NCBI RefSeq assembly: GCF_000424285.1
Contig: NZ_AUJP01000011.1
Span: 158,215 to 222,214 of the forward strand
From: Butyrivibrio sp. MB2005
GTDB lineage: Bacteria > Bacillota > Clostridia > Lachnospirales > Lachnospiraceae
DNA length: 64,000 nucleotides
Direction of reading: 5' to 3'
The notes beneath the pieces are model-generated. The model was given only the letters and a program-made list of their open reading frames with translations, was not told where the DNA came from and did no database searches. The translations under genes were made by a program, and so were the position numbers. Each line of letters starts with the position of its first letter. Position 1 is the stretch's first letter. Positions 34,945-43,280 of the stretch are shown here, in pieces.

Positions 34945-36528
34945 ATGAACGGTTATTTTCAGTTGGTTACAGGTGGCAGAGAAACAGGCATAAGAGTTTA
35001 TCCACCAACTGATGGTGGAGATTCCCTTCAATACGATGCTGTAAAAGAGTATCTTGATGACCGTGCAATCAGCTTTGTTCCTGCTGTTCTTAATGATGCC
35101 CTGACTAATGCGGACGGTATGCTTGTGATTTTAAACGAATCACCGACATATCCGGAAAGGGAGAGCTATAAGCTCACCATTTCCAGAGACCGCATGCAAG
35201 TCACGGCATTTTTTTATGCTCCTTCTGAAGACGGCGAGCTCATGACACCAAAGGAATTCATACAGGACCTTGCCTACAGAGAGATAACCTTTGGAATTGA
35301 CTCCGAAGCAATCCAGAAATTCTTTGGAAACAGAGAATACTGCAAGGAATTTGTTATAGCAAAGGGCAGAAAAACAAGGGAAGGATGCGACGCTAAGGTT
35401 GAGTACAACTTCAAGATGAATCTTCGTGCACAGCCCACTATGCGTGAAGACGGAAGTGTGGATTACTTTAATCTGAACATGATCAACCATGTCAAAAAGG
35501 GTGATAAACTTGCCATGCTTGTGCCTGAGGATCCGGGAGATCCTGGGCAGAATATTTATGGCGAGATTTTAAAGCCCCACCCTGTTAAGCCAACCAAGAT
35601 AAAAGCAGGTAAGAATACAAAGCTGTCAGAGGATGGCCTTGTTCTTTATGCCGATGCTGACGGGCATGTAACTGTGAAAGAAGGAAAGGTTACTGTCAGC
35701 AACGTAATACAGTTTGATAACATTGATGTTTCAACAGGAAATATAAACTATGACGGCAGCGTTGAGGTTAAGGGAACCGTTGCGACAGGATTTTCTGTTA
35801 AAGCAGGTGCCAACATAATTGTCAAAGGCGTGGTTGAAGGTGCCAGCTTAAAGGCAGGTAATGATATCATCCTCGAAAGAGGAATAAACGGTATGTCCAA
35901 GGGCGATATATCCGCCGGCGGAAATATCGTAACGAAGTTCATTGAAAATGCCAGGGTAAATGCAAAGGGGTCTATTACCAGTGAGAGCATTATGCATTCG
36001 ACGGTTTCATCGGGAACAGAGATAAGGGTTTCCGGGAAACGAGGATTTATTGCAGGTGGGAGATGCACGGCTACTGACAGGATCATAGCTAAGGTTCTTG
36101 GAAGCGAAATGGGAGCAAGTACGCTTATTGAAGTTGGCGCAGATCCCAGCATTAAGTTAAGGCTAAGAGAACTGACAAAAGCTATAGCAGATTCTCAGAA
36201 ACGTCTTGAAGCAGTCACACCTACTATTGATGCGATTACCAAAAGGCTTCGCTCAGGCGCAACCCTTACTCCCGAGCAGACAAGACAGGCACAGCAGATG
36301 ATGACTATGCATAAGGTTCTTACATCCCAGCTTGAGAAAAATAATGCTGAGCTGGCAGAGATTCAACAAAAATTAGCTGAATCGAAGGATGCTTATGTTA
36401 TAGTAGAAGGAACAGCATATCCCGGAACCACTATTCAGATCGGGGATCAGACCACAACACTTAAGACACAGTCGCAGTATTGCAGGTTTGAACTGAGAGA
36501 TGGTTACGTAAAGACAGGCGCTATCTAA
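34945..36528 (+). CDS. FapA family (DUF342) protein
   Basis: The 527-residue protein belongs to the FapA/DUF342 family. It has an N-terminal polar domain, then a right-handed beta-helix of polymer-forming type (about 235-390, with repeated VKAGANIIVKG, LKAGNDIILE and ISAGGNIVTKF units), and a C-terminal coiled coil (about 405-485). Genes of this family follow fliA in many clostridial flagellar loci. The function is not established. Proposed roles are in flagellar assembly or cell-surface attachment. GGAGGAAG precedes the ATG. Confidence 0.88.
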   Translation: MNGYFQLVTGGRETGIRVYPPTDGGDSLQYDAVKEYLDDRAISFVPAVLNDALTNADGMLVILNESPTYPERESYKLTISRDRMQVTAFFYAPSEDGELMTPKEFIQDLAYREITFGIDSEAIQKFFGNREYCKEFVIAKGRKTREGCDAKVEYNFKMNLRAQPTMREDGSVDYFNLNMINHVKKGDKLAMLVPEDPGDPGQNIYGEILKPHPVKPTKIKAGKNTKLSEDGLVLYADADGHVTVKEGKVTVSNVIQFDNIDVSTGNINYDGSVEVKGTVATGFSVKAGANIIVKGVVEGASLKAGNDIILERGINGMSKGDISAGGNIVTKFIENARVNAKGSITSESIMHSTVSSGTEIRVSGKRGFIAGGRCTATDRIIAKVLGSEMGASTLIEVGADPSIKLRLRELTKAIADSQKRLEAVTPTIDAITKRLRSGATLTPEQTRQAQQMMTMHKVLTSQLEKNNAELAEIQQKLAESKDAYVIVEGTAYPGTTIQIGDQTTTLKTQSQYCRFELRDGYVKTGAI

Positions 36529-36553
36529 TCTAGAAGGGTCAGGTAGCCGATAA
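36526..36553 (+). promoter_or_regulatory. Sigma-28 (SigD/FliA) promoter candidate
   Basis: TAAT at 36526-36529 overlaps the FapA-family stop codon, then 16 bases, then GCCGATAA at 36546-36553. The -10 element is a perfect match to the sigma-28 consensus; the -35 is one base off and the spacing one base long. It lies 42 bases before the small gene at 36596, two genes after fliA itself. Confidence 0.5.
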
Positions 36554-36595
36554 ATTATGTAAGAAAGGGGATGTTAGAGGCGAAGGGAGGCAACT

Positions 36596-36961
36596 ATGTC
36601 GATAGGAAGAATAGATTTTCAGGGGGCGATAGCCAGAACAAATGACATAGCGCAGATAAAAGCAAATGAAGACAATCGGGCTATGACAAATCAGAACACC
36701 TTCCAGACTCAGTTTGACAAGGAAGTTGATCAAAAAGCTAACTCTGTAAATGAAAAAGAAAATGCCGATCAGAATAAGCAGGAAAAATTTGATGCCAAGG
36801 AAAAAGGCAAAAATGAGTACAGCGGAAATGGCGGCAAGGGGGAAAAGAAAAAGAGGGAGCATACCAAGGAAGATATAGAAAAACTTTCCGAGACCTTAAT
36901 AGGGTCCGATGGAAGGCCTCTTGATATGCATATTTCCTCAGGGTTTGACTTCAAAATCTGA
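36596..36961 (+). CDS. Small hydrophilic protein, unknown, candidate SigD regulon member
   Basis: I do not recognise this 121-residue protein. It has no membrane segment or signal peptide. The N-terminus (MSIGRIDFQGAIARTNDIAQ) looks like a conserved amphipathic helix. The middle (about 50-90) is Lys/Glu/Asn/Gly-rich and probably disordered. The C-terminus is short and ordered (LIGSDGRPLDMHISSGFDF). GGGAGG precedes the ATG. It is the last gene of the motility block and follows a sigma-28 promoter candidate. A late flagellar or export-related role is inferred. Confidence 0.72.
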   Translation: MSIGRIDFQGAIARTNDIAQIKANEDNRAMTNQNTFQTQFDKEVDQKANSVNEKENADQNKQEKFDAKEKGKNEYSGNGGKGEKKKREHTKEDIEKLSETLIGSDGRPLDMHISSGFDFKI

Positions 36962-36973
36962 ACACTTTATAAT
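36945..36973 (+). promoter_or_regulatory. Strong sigma-A promoter inside the end of the preceding gene
   Basis: TTGACT at 36945-36950, exactly 17 bases, then TATAAT at 36968-36973. This is a near-consensus vegetative promoter. The -35 box lies within the last codons of the gene at 36596. It should drive the next two genes independently of the flagellar operon. Confidence 0.75.
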
Positions 36974-37029
36974 ACTTTTATATTTGTATCTTTTTGGGAG
37001 AAGGGTACACGGTTTCTAGTGGGGATATT

Positions 37030-38235
37030 ATGATAAGTGTTACAGAAATTATTTTAATCATCGTCGGAATCCTGGCGGTAATATTAGGGTATCTGATACC
37101 GAACAACTCTGCGCTGAATGAGGTGGACAGCGAGCTGACTGAAGCCAAGATCAATGATCTTGTCAGAAAAGCAATTCGTAATTCACAGGGGCAGATTGAC
37201 GAGATGCTTGATGAATGCACAGAGGAAGCCATCAATAAGGCTGAGCGTGCAATGGACAGAGTTACCAATGAGAAAATGTCCGCGATAAGTGAGTATTCAG
37301 ATACTGTCATGAACGATATCCATAAGAATCATGATGAAGTAATGTTTATGTATGACATGCTTAATGATAAGCATAAAAACCTCAAGAACACTGTTTCTGA
37401 GGTTAATCGTGCTGCAAAAGAGGTTAAGCAGACTGCAAAAGAAGCTGTACTTACCGCCGAGCAGGCAGAAGAGGCTGCAAGAGCTGCAAAGGAAGCTGCG
37501 ATGCGCGTAGAGAGTACACCTAATGTAGTTGTATCTGAGCCTGTGGCTTTCGAGCATACTGTATCTGAGCCTGTACTTCACAAGACACCTGATTATGATC
37601 CTGTAATCAGAGAAGATGTTTCCAATAAAAATACTTCTAATGAAGAATTTGAATATTTTGATGAAGATGACTCTGATGAAACTGTAGTTAAGCCTGAGAA
37701 TGAGGAAGAGACCAAACAGTTTTCATCACTTGTTGATATTTTGGACAGAGCAGACAGTGCAGCTGCGAAGAAGACTCAGAATAAGGTTATAGGTTCAGAA
37801 CCCGGTAACATAATTACACCTGAGAATACCTTTGCAGAAACTGAGAATGCTCCTGTATCAGAAGTAGCTAATACAGAATATGAGCATGACATTAGTGAGA
37901 CAGTTAATGAAACTCCGGAATACAGCCAGGAAGCTCCTGTAGGAGATGTAACCGAAATGCCGGAGATTCCAGAAGCAGATGCTGCAGAGGATATTTCCGG
38001 AGCAAAGGTTGTTTCCATTTCAGATGCCTCAAGGAAAAAGGCAGAAGCAGCTGAAGCGCAGCCGCAGCTTATGCCGGGAGATCCTGCATCAAGGAATCAG
38101 AGAATACTTGATATGCACAAGGCAGGAAAATCTGCAGTTGTTATAGCACGTGAATTAAAGCTTGGTATTGGCGAGGTTAAGCTTGTTATTGATCTTGCCG
38201 GCAAGCATAAAAAGAATAGAAGTTCTATTATGTGA
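37030..38235 (+). CDS. Membrane-anchored coiled-coil protein with C-terminal HTH (DUF6115-like)
   Basis: The product has 401 residues from ATG 37030; a TTG at 36994 would add 12 residues ahead of the membrane helix and is less likely. One N-terminal membrane helix (about 3-22) is followed by a long coiled coil (about 28-160) and a Glu/Pro/Val-rich disordered region. A short helix-turn-helix-like C-terminus closes it (ILDMHKAGKSAVVIARELKL, then GEVKLVIDLA). This layout matches a family seen next to clostridial flagellar loci. It is not known to bind DNA. Placement suggests an envelope role. Confidence 0.75.
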   Translation: MISVTEIILIIVGILAVILGYLIPNNSALNEVDSELTEAKINDLVRKAIRNSQGQIDEMLDECTEEAINKAERAMDRVTNEKMSAISEYSDTVMNDIHKNHDEVMFMYDMLNDKHKNLKNTVSEVNRAAKEVKQTAKEAVLTAEQAEEAARAAKEAAMRVESTPNVVVSEPVAFEHTVSEPVLHKTPDYDPVIREDVSNKNTSNEEFEYFDEDDSDETVVKPENEEETKQFSSLVDILDRADSAAAKKTQNKVIGSEPGNIITPENTFAETENAPVSEVANTEYEHDISETVNETPEYSQEAPVGDVTEMPEIPEADAAEDISGAKVVSISDASRKKAEAAEAQPQLMPGDPASRNQRILDMHKAGKSAVVIARELKLGIGEVKLVIDLAGKHKKNRSSIM

Positions 38236-38253
38236 GGAGCATTAGTCTAGAGT

Positions 38254-39120
38254 ATGAAGCTTAAGTATTATTTACGGGGAATGGGTGTAGGAGTCTTACT
38301 CACAGCCATTATTATGGGAGTTGCTCTTTCCGGTTCTTCATCAAAGATAAGTGATGAAGAAGTAATAAGAAGAGCAAAACAGCTTGGAATGGTAGAAGCG
38401 GAGGATACATTATCCCAGTATTCAGAATCCGCCAGATTAACAGAGGAGATTGCTGAAAGTGATTCAACTTCATCCGATACGGAATTGGATACGCAGGAAG
38501 AAGAAATATCTGAAGAAATCAACCAAGGGGAGTCTGAAACAGGTGAATCAGTTCCTGAAGTGGTTGAAGAAGAGAAAGAGAGCAGCAACCTTGGCGAAAG
38601 CAGCGAAAGCGTTGAAGCCGAGCCGGATATTGCACTCGCGGGTGACGACGCAGCGGGGGCAACATCCACGGAAACGGTAGAGAGCAGCTCATCAGCTTCT
38701 AAATCTGTTGAAGTAGAAGTTGCAGAAAACGAATCACCTAAAACAGAAAGTGAAGCAGAAACTCCCGAAAGTGAAGCTGCCGATGCTTCCGCAAGCACTG
38801 ACACTTCGTCAGAAGCAGCTACTACAGAAGCAGCTCCTGCAGAGACTGAATCTACAGCGCCTCAGACCAATGAAGCTGTAGAAACTGCTGAAGCTCAGCC
38901 TGCATCATCTGATGTTAATTATGTTGTGGTTGTTATCCCGGGCGGTAGCGAATCAGATACCTGCGCCAGAATCATAAGAGAAGCAGGAATTATAGATGAT
39001 GGAGTTGCATTTAACAATTATCTCGTTAATGCAGGTCTCGACAGAAAGATCAGATCAGGTACCAAGCAGATACCCAAAGGAGCATCTTTTGAAGAGATAG
39101 CTAGGATTATAACAAAATAA
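38254..39120 (+). CDS. Membrane-anchored protein with MltG-like C-terminal domain
   Basis: The 288-residue product has one N-terminal membrane helix (about 8-26), then a very acidic Ser/Glu/Thr-rich linker (about 50-220). The C-terminal domain of about 65 residues contains VVVVIPGGSESDTCARIIRE and ends IPKGASFEEIARIITK. This resembles the small LysM-like part of the endolytic transglycosylase MltG (YceG), but the catalytic domain is absent. It may therefore bind peptidoglycan without cutting it. It is cotranscribed with the preceding gene (18-base gap). Function unknown. Confidence 0.7.
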   Translation: MKLKYYLRGMGVGVLLTAIIMGVALSGSSSKISDEEVIRRAKQLGMVEAEDTLSQYSESARLTEEIAESDSTSSDTELDTQEEEISEEINQGESETGESVPEVVEEEKESSNLGESSESVEAEPDIALAGDDAAGATSTETVESSSSASKSVEVEVAENESPKTESEAETPESEAADASASTDTSSEAATTEAAPAETESTAPQTNEAVETAEAQPASSDVNYVVVVIPGGSESDTCARIIREAGIIDDGVAFNNYLVNAGLDRKIRSGTKQIPKGASFEEIARIITK

Positions 39121-39124
39121 TGTC

Positions 39125-39153
39125 TTGTCAAAAGCCCAAAATCATGGTATTCT
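39125..39153 (+). promoter_or_regulatory. Sigma-A promoter for rpsB-tsf
   Basis: TTGTCA at 39125-39130, a 17-base spacer and TATTCT at 39148-39153. Transcription should start near 39160 and give a leader of about 185 bases before rpsB. The spacer contains the left arm of a terminator stem. Confidence 0.7.
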
Positions 39154-39182
39154 ATTGAAGCTGTGAGTTTATGGGCTTTTTT
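39130..39182 (+). terminator. Intrinsic terminator overlapping the rpsB promoter
   Basis: AAAAGCCCA at 39130-39138 pairs with TGGGCTTTT at 39172-39180, followed by TT. TCATGG and CTGTGA inside the loop can extend the fold with wobble pairs. It ends transcripts coming from the preceding gene. RNA started at the rpsB promoter (near 39160) lacks the left arm and should read through. Confidence 0.65.
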
Positions 39183-39343
39183 AGTGCTATTTTTTCACAG
39201 AGTCACAAATAAACACGCATATCCACTTTTCATCCGGTGTCTTTTAGATATGAAGATAGGATGTGAACCTTCCGAAGGAAATAACGCCCCTTCGGGTCAC
39301 AAGGCAAAGATATGCGGAAGATTAACCAAATGGAGGTAATAAC
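39183..39343 (+). other. rpsB leader with competing hairpins
   Basis: CCTTCCGAAGG at 39268-39278 forms a short hairpin. GTGAACC at 39263-39269 can instead pair with GGGTCAC at 39294-39300 (one mismatch), and GAAGG at 39274-39278 with CCTTC at 39289-39293. Such a leader would suit autoregulation by S2, as known for rpsB leaders elsewhere, but I cannot match it to a described motif. The ribosome site GGAGG lies at 39332-39336. Confidence 0.4.
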
Positions 39344-40093
39344 ATGAGCGTTGTATCTATGAAACAGTTACTTGAAGCAGGTGTACATTTCGGACACCAG
39401 ACAAGAAGATGGAACCCTAAGATGGCTCCTTACATCTTCACAGAGAGAAATGGTATCCACATCATCGATCTTCAGAAGTCAGTTGTTAAGGTTGACGAGG
39501 CTTACAAGGCAGTATTTGAGATCGCACAGCAGGGTGGTACTATTCTTTTCGTTGGTACAAAGAAGCAGGCACAGGACGCTGTTAAGACAGAGGCTGAGCG
39601 TTGCGGTATGTACTATGTAAACGAGCGTTGGCTTGGTGGTATGCTTACAAACTTCCGCACAATCCAGAGCAGAATCGATCGTCTTAAGAAGCTCGAGAAG
39701 ATGCAGGAAGACGGCACATTCAATGTACTTCCCAAGAAGGAAGTTGCTCAGCTCAACAAAGAGTATGAGAAGCTCAACAAGGTTCTTGGCGGAATTCGTG
39801 ATATGAAGAGAATTCCTGATGCTATCTTTGTAGTAGATCCTAAGAAGGAAAGAATCTGCATCCAGGAAGCTGAGTCACTTGGAATCACACTTATCGGTAT
39901 TGGTGATACAAACTGTGATCCTGAAGAGCTTGACTACATCATCCCTGGTAACGATGATGCTATCCGTGCAGTAAAGCTTCTTGTTGGTAAGATGGCAGAT
40001 GCTGTTATCGAGGCTAATCAGGGTGCTGAGGCACTTACAGCTGAGCAGGCTGAGGCTGTTAGCGAGGAAGCTGAGGCTGAGACAGAGGAGTAA
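39344..40093 (+). CDS. rpsB: 30S ribosomal protein S2
   Basis: S2 is a component of the small ribosomal subunit. The start [20 protein letters not shown] and the segments [10 protein letters not shown] and [14 protein letters not shown] are diagnostic. The 249-residue length is normal. The last 25 residues are Glu/Ala-rich. The codon choice is strongly biased, as expected for a highly expressed gene. tsf follows after 56 bases, the usual pair. Confidence 0.98.
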   Translation: MSVVSMKQLLEAGVHFGHQTRRWNPKMAPYIFTERNGIHIIDLQKSVVKVDEAYKAVFEIAQQGGTILFVGTKKQAQDAVKTEAERCGMYYVNERWLGGMLTNFRTIQSRIDRLKKLEKMQEDGTFNVLPKKEVAQLNKEYEKLNKVLGGIRDMKRIPDAIFVVDPKKERICIQEAESLGITLIGIGDTNCDPEELDYIIPGNDDAIRAVKLLVGKMADAVIEANQGAEALTAEQAEAVSEEAEAETEE

Positions 40094-40149
40094 TCCATTT
40101 ATAAGCTTCAATTGATAAAAATAATATTATTCGCGGAGGATATAAATAC

Positions 40150-41100
40150 ATGGCTATCACAGCAGCAATGGTAAAAGAGTTACGTGAGTCCACCGGTGCA
40201 GGTATGATGGAGTGCAAGAAGGCACTTACTGAGACTAACGGTGATATGGATGCAGCAGTAGAGTTCCTTAGAAAGAACGGTCAGGCTAAGGCTGAGAAGA
40301 AGGCTAGCCGTATCGCAGCTGAGGGTCTTACAAGAATCGCTGTTAAGGATGACAAGACAGCAGCAGTTGTTGAGGTTAACTCAGAGACTGACTTCGTTGC
40401 TAAGAACGAGCAGTTCCAGACATTCGTTGAGGCAGTTGCTAAGCAGGCTGTAGAGTCTGATTCTAAGGATATGGACAGCTTCATGGAAGAAGCTTGGAAC
40501 GTTGATTCTGCTAAGACAGTTAAGGAAGCACTTATCGATATCACAGCAGTTATTTCTGAGAAGCTCAGCATTCGCCGTTTTGAGAAGGTTGTAGCTGAGA
40601 ACGGTATCGTAGTTCCTTACGTACACGGCGGCGGAAGAATTTCAGTTCTTGTTGAGGCTGACACAGATGTTGTTAACGATAACATCAAGGAAGCAATCAA
40701 GAACATTGCAATGCAGATTGCAGCTCTTAATCCTAAGTATGTTGATATGAACGATGTTTCTGAAGAGTTCAGAAACCACGAGAAGGAGATCCTTCTTGCT
40801 CAGGCTACAAAGGAGAACGAGGAGCTTCCTGAAGGAAAGAGAAAGCCTCAGCAGATCATCGAGAAGATGCTCGAGGGTCGTCTTCAGAAAGAGCTTAAAG
40901 AGATCTGCCTCAATCAGCAGGTATTCGTTAAGGCTGAAGATGGAAAGCAGACTGTTGGCCAGTATGTAGCACAGGTTGCTAAGGATAACGGCGCTAACCT
41001 TTCAATCAAGAGATTCGTTCGTTTTGAGACAGGCGAAGGTATTGAGAAGAGAGAAGAGAACTTTGCAGAAGAAGTTGCAAAGCAGGCTGGTATGCAGTAA
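40150..41100 (+). CDS. tsf: Translation elongation factor Ts
   Basis: EF-Ts regenerates EF-Tu-GTP. The N-terminal UBA-like domain and the motif ESTGAGMMECKKAL with ETNGDMDAAVEFLR are diagnostic, as is the later NSETDFVAKNEQF. The protein is 316 residues, within range. GCGGAGGA precedes the ATG. A terminator directly after the gene ends the rpsB-tsf transcript. Confidence 0.98.
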   Translation: MAITAAMVKELRESTGAGMMECKKALTETNGDMDAAVEFLRKNGQAKAEKKASRIAAEGLTRIAVKDDKTAAVVEVNSETDFVAKNEQFQTFVEAVAKQAVESDSKDMDSFMEEAWNVDSAKTVKEALIDITAVISEKLSIRRFEKVVAENGIVVPYVHGGGRISVLVEADTDVVNDNIKEAIKNIAMQIAALNPKYVDMNDVSEEFRNHEKEILLAQATKENEELPEGKRKPQQIIEKMLEGRLQKELKEICLNQQVFVKAEDGKQTVGQYVAQVAKDNGANLSIKRFVRFETGEGIEKREENFAEEVAKQAGMQ

Positions 41101-41127
41101 TTAACTGTATAGAATATGTTATTAAAT

Positions 41128-41160
41128 GCCCTTGTCGTTTTTGACGGCAAGGGCTTTTAT
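41128..41160 (+). terminator. Rho-independent terminator after tsf
   Basis: GCCCTTG at 41128-41134 pairs with CAAGGGC at 41148-41154, with an inner CG/CG pairing and a TTTTT loop, followed by TTTTAT. It closes the rpsB-tsf operon. Confidence 0.88.
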
Positions 41161-41192
41161 ACTAAAAGTTTCAAGGGAGATTATGAAATCAG

Positions 41193-41999
41193 ATGGGTTC
41201 AGTAAGTATTAAAGGAACCGGTTCGGGTATTATCCTTGAGCTTGACAGAGACATATCTTTTGAAAATCTCACACAGGATATTGCTTCCAAATTTCGCGAA
41301 TCTTCTTCGTTTTTCGGAAGAGTAAGTGTAGGATTACTCATAAAGGGCAGAGCTTTAAGTGATGATGAGATTGCTCAGGTTTTAGATATTATTACTCAAA
41401 ACAGTAAGCTTACCATCACCTGCGTTATTTGCGAGGATCCTGATACTGACGAACTTTTCAGTAGATTTTCATCTGATACTGCATCTTCAGCAGCTACATC
41501 TACTTCAGATAATAGCAGTGTTTCTCAATATGACATGTCTGAGGTTTATGATGCAATAAAGGATACAATACCGGCTGATGATTTACAGGATTTGATTCCG
41601 GATAGGGATGATGCCAGAATTATTTATGGCAGTATGCGTTCCGGTATGACTCTTAATGAGAAAAAGAGTCTTGTTATTCTTGGAGATGTTAAACCCGGTG
41701 CTTCTGTTGTCTCTAATGGAAGTATTTTTGTACTCGGTGCCCTTAGAGGAAGTGTTTATGCAGGCGCCGGTGGAGACGAAAGTACCTATGTTTTTGCTCT
41801 CGAAATGGATCCTTTACAGATAAGAATAGCTAACGCCATAGCAATTTCGCCTGATGCTGATAAAGGACCGAAACTTAAAACAAGAAAATTCCGCAAAAAG
41901 GTGGTTGATAAAGTCCCTGAGGTGGCTTACATTTTAAATGGTCATGTCGTAAAGGATGTTTACGGACCGTCATTTATGCGAGATAATAAATTGGTATGA
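41193..41999 (+). CDS. minC: Septum site-determining protein MinC
   Basis: MinC inhibits FtsZ assembly away from midcell. The 268-residue protein has the N-terminal MinC domain (about 1-95) and the C-terminal beta-helix domain (about 145-230), with LVILGDVKPGASVVSNGSIF and ALRGSVYAGAGGD. The ATG is 12 bases after AAGGGAGA. minD and minE follow in order. Confidence 0.95.
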   Translation: MGSVSIKGTGSGIILELDRDISFENLTQDIASKFRESSSFFGRVSVGLLIKGRALSDDEIAQVLDIITQNSKLTITCVICEDPDTDELFSRFSSDTASSAATSTSDNSSVSQYDMSEVYDAIKDTIPADDLQDLIPDRDDARIIYGSMRSGMTLNEKKSLVILGDVKPGASVVSNGSIFVLGALRGSVYAGAGGDESTYVFALEMDPLQIRIANAIAISPDADKGPKLKTRKFRKKVVDKVPEVAYILNGHVVKDVYGPSFMRDNKLV

Positions 42000-42033
42000 A
42001 TAATTAAAATATGATTTTGTATGGAGGAAGTAA

Positions 42034-42822
42034 ATGGGAGAGGTAATAGTTGTAACATCCGGTAAGGGTGGTGTCGGCAAAACTACCACTACTGCCAATA
42101 TTGGAACAGGTCTTGCCAAGCTTGGCAAAAAGGTTGTTCTCATTGATACAGATATAGGTCTTCGTAATCTTGATGTGGTTATGGGGCTTGAGAATCGAAT
42201 TGTATATAATCTTGTAGATGTTGTTGAAGGAAGCTGCAAGGTGAAGCAGGCTATGATCAAGGATAAGAGATATGATACACTTTTCCTTTTGCCTGCAGCT
42301 CAGACAAAGGATAAAACCAGCGTTACACCTGATCAGATGAAGAAGCTTGCTGAAGAACTTAAGCAGGAATTTGACTATGTTATCATGGATTGTCCTGCAG
42401 GTATTGAGCAGGGCTTTAAGAATGCCATTGCTGGTGCAGAGAGAGCTATCGTTGTTACTACACCTGAGGTATCAGCTGTTAGAGATGCTGATCGTATCAT
42501 CGGACTTCTTGAAGCTAATGAGATTGGCAAGACACAGCTCATCGTAAACAGGCTTCGCCCTGAGATGGTTAAGCGCGGAGATATGATGAGTGCTGAGGAT
42601 GTAATCGACATTCTTGCTGTTGAGCTTCTTGGTGTTGTTCCGGATGATGAGAGCATAGTAGTAGCTACTAACAACGGTGAGCCTCTTGCAGGCGATAATT
42701 CCTTGGCAGGTCAGGCTTATATGAATATTTGCCGCAGAATAATGGGAGAATCAGTTCCTTTCCTTAACCTTGAGGATAAGAAGGGATTCTTCGCTGCATT
42801 GGCCAGTGTTTTTCGCAAGTGA
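42034..42822 (+). CDS. minD: Septum site-determining ATPase MinD
   Basis: MinD is the membrane-cycling ATPase that recruits MinC. The deviant Walker A motif SGKGGVGKTTTTANIG lies at residues 9-24, followed by LIDTDIGLRNLDVVMG. The C-terminal amphipathic membrane helix (KKGFFAALASVFRK) is intact. The 262-residue length is typical. GGAGG precedes the ATG. Confidence 0.97.
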   Translation: MGEVIVVTSGKGGVGKTTTTANIGTGLAKLGKKVVLIDTDIGLRNLDVVMGLENRIVYNLVDVVEGSCKVKQAMIKDKRYDTLFLLPAAQTKDKTSVTPDQMKKLAEELKQEFDYVIMDCPAGIEQGFKNAIAGAERAIVVTTPEVSAVRDADRIIGLLEANEIGKTQLIVNRLRPEMVKRGDMMSAEDVIDILAVELLGVVPDDESIVVATNNGEPLAGDNSLAGQAYMNICRRIMGESVPFLNLEDKKGFFAALASVFRK

Positions 42823-42837
42823 TAAGGGGGCGATGAT

Positions 42838-43122
42838 ATGAAGCTGACAGATATTTTTAAGAAAAAGTCATCCAGCGAAATGGCTAAGGATCGCCTTAAA
42901 CTTGTGCTTGTATCAGACAGATCAAGCTGTTCACCGGAGATTATGGAACGAATCAAGAATGATATTCTTGAAGTGCTTTCTAAGTATGTAGAGGTAGATC
43001 AGAGCGGACTTGATATCAAGTTTACTCAGATGGATACTGAAGGTGCTACAACTGATAGCAAGACAGTTCCCGCTTTGTATGCAAATATTCCTATCAAGAA
43101 CATGAAGCATTCTGCAAAATAA
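42838..43122 (+). CDS. minE: Cell division topological specificity factor MinE
   Basis: MinE drives MinD off the membrane and creates pole-to-pole oscillation. The 94 residues show the pattern SSEMAKDRLKLVLVSDRSSC and the topological domain after it. Together with minC and minD it makes a complete oscillating Min system, which in Firmicutes is found in clostridia rather than in Bacillus. A strong terminator follows. Confidence 0.94.
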   Translation: MKLTDIFKKKSSSEMAKDRLKLVLVSDRSSCSPEIMERIKNDILEVLSKYVEVDQSGLDIKFTQMDTEGATTDSKTVPALYANIPIKNMKHSAK

Positions 43123-43133
43123 ACAGATAAAAT

Positions 43134-43160
43134 AAAGACCTGTTTCGCGCAGGTCTTTTT
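43134..43160 (+). terminator. Rho-independent terminator after minE
   Basis: AAAGACCTG at 43134-43142 pairs with CAGGTCTTT at 43150-43158, followed by further T residues. The seven-base loop is TTTCGCG. It ends the min operon. Confidence 0.88.
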
Positions 43161-43198
43161 CAATGTTTATCGCAATATTCAAATTTATAATATCACCA

Positions 43199-43250
43199 TT
43201 GAATAAATGACAAAATAGAGTTATTATATTCTAGGTAGCAAATAATTTGC
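43199..43250 (+). promoter_or_regulatory. Sigma-A promoter and palindromic operator of the MarR-type gene
   Basis: TTGAAT at 43199-43204, 17 bases, then TATTAT at 43222-43227. The perfect palindrome GCAAAT-A-ATTTGC lies at 43238-43250, near the expected transcription start. This suits autorepression by a MarR-type dimer. The decamer AGCAAATAAT at 43237-43246 recurs, inverted, upstream of the hydrogenase operon. Confidence 0.62.
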
Positions 43251-43280
43251 ATACAATCAATTAGGAAAAGAGGATTTATT

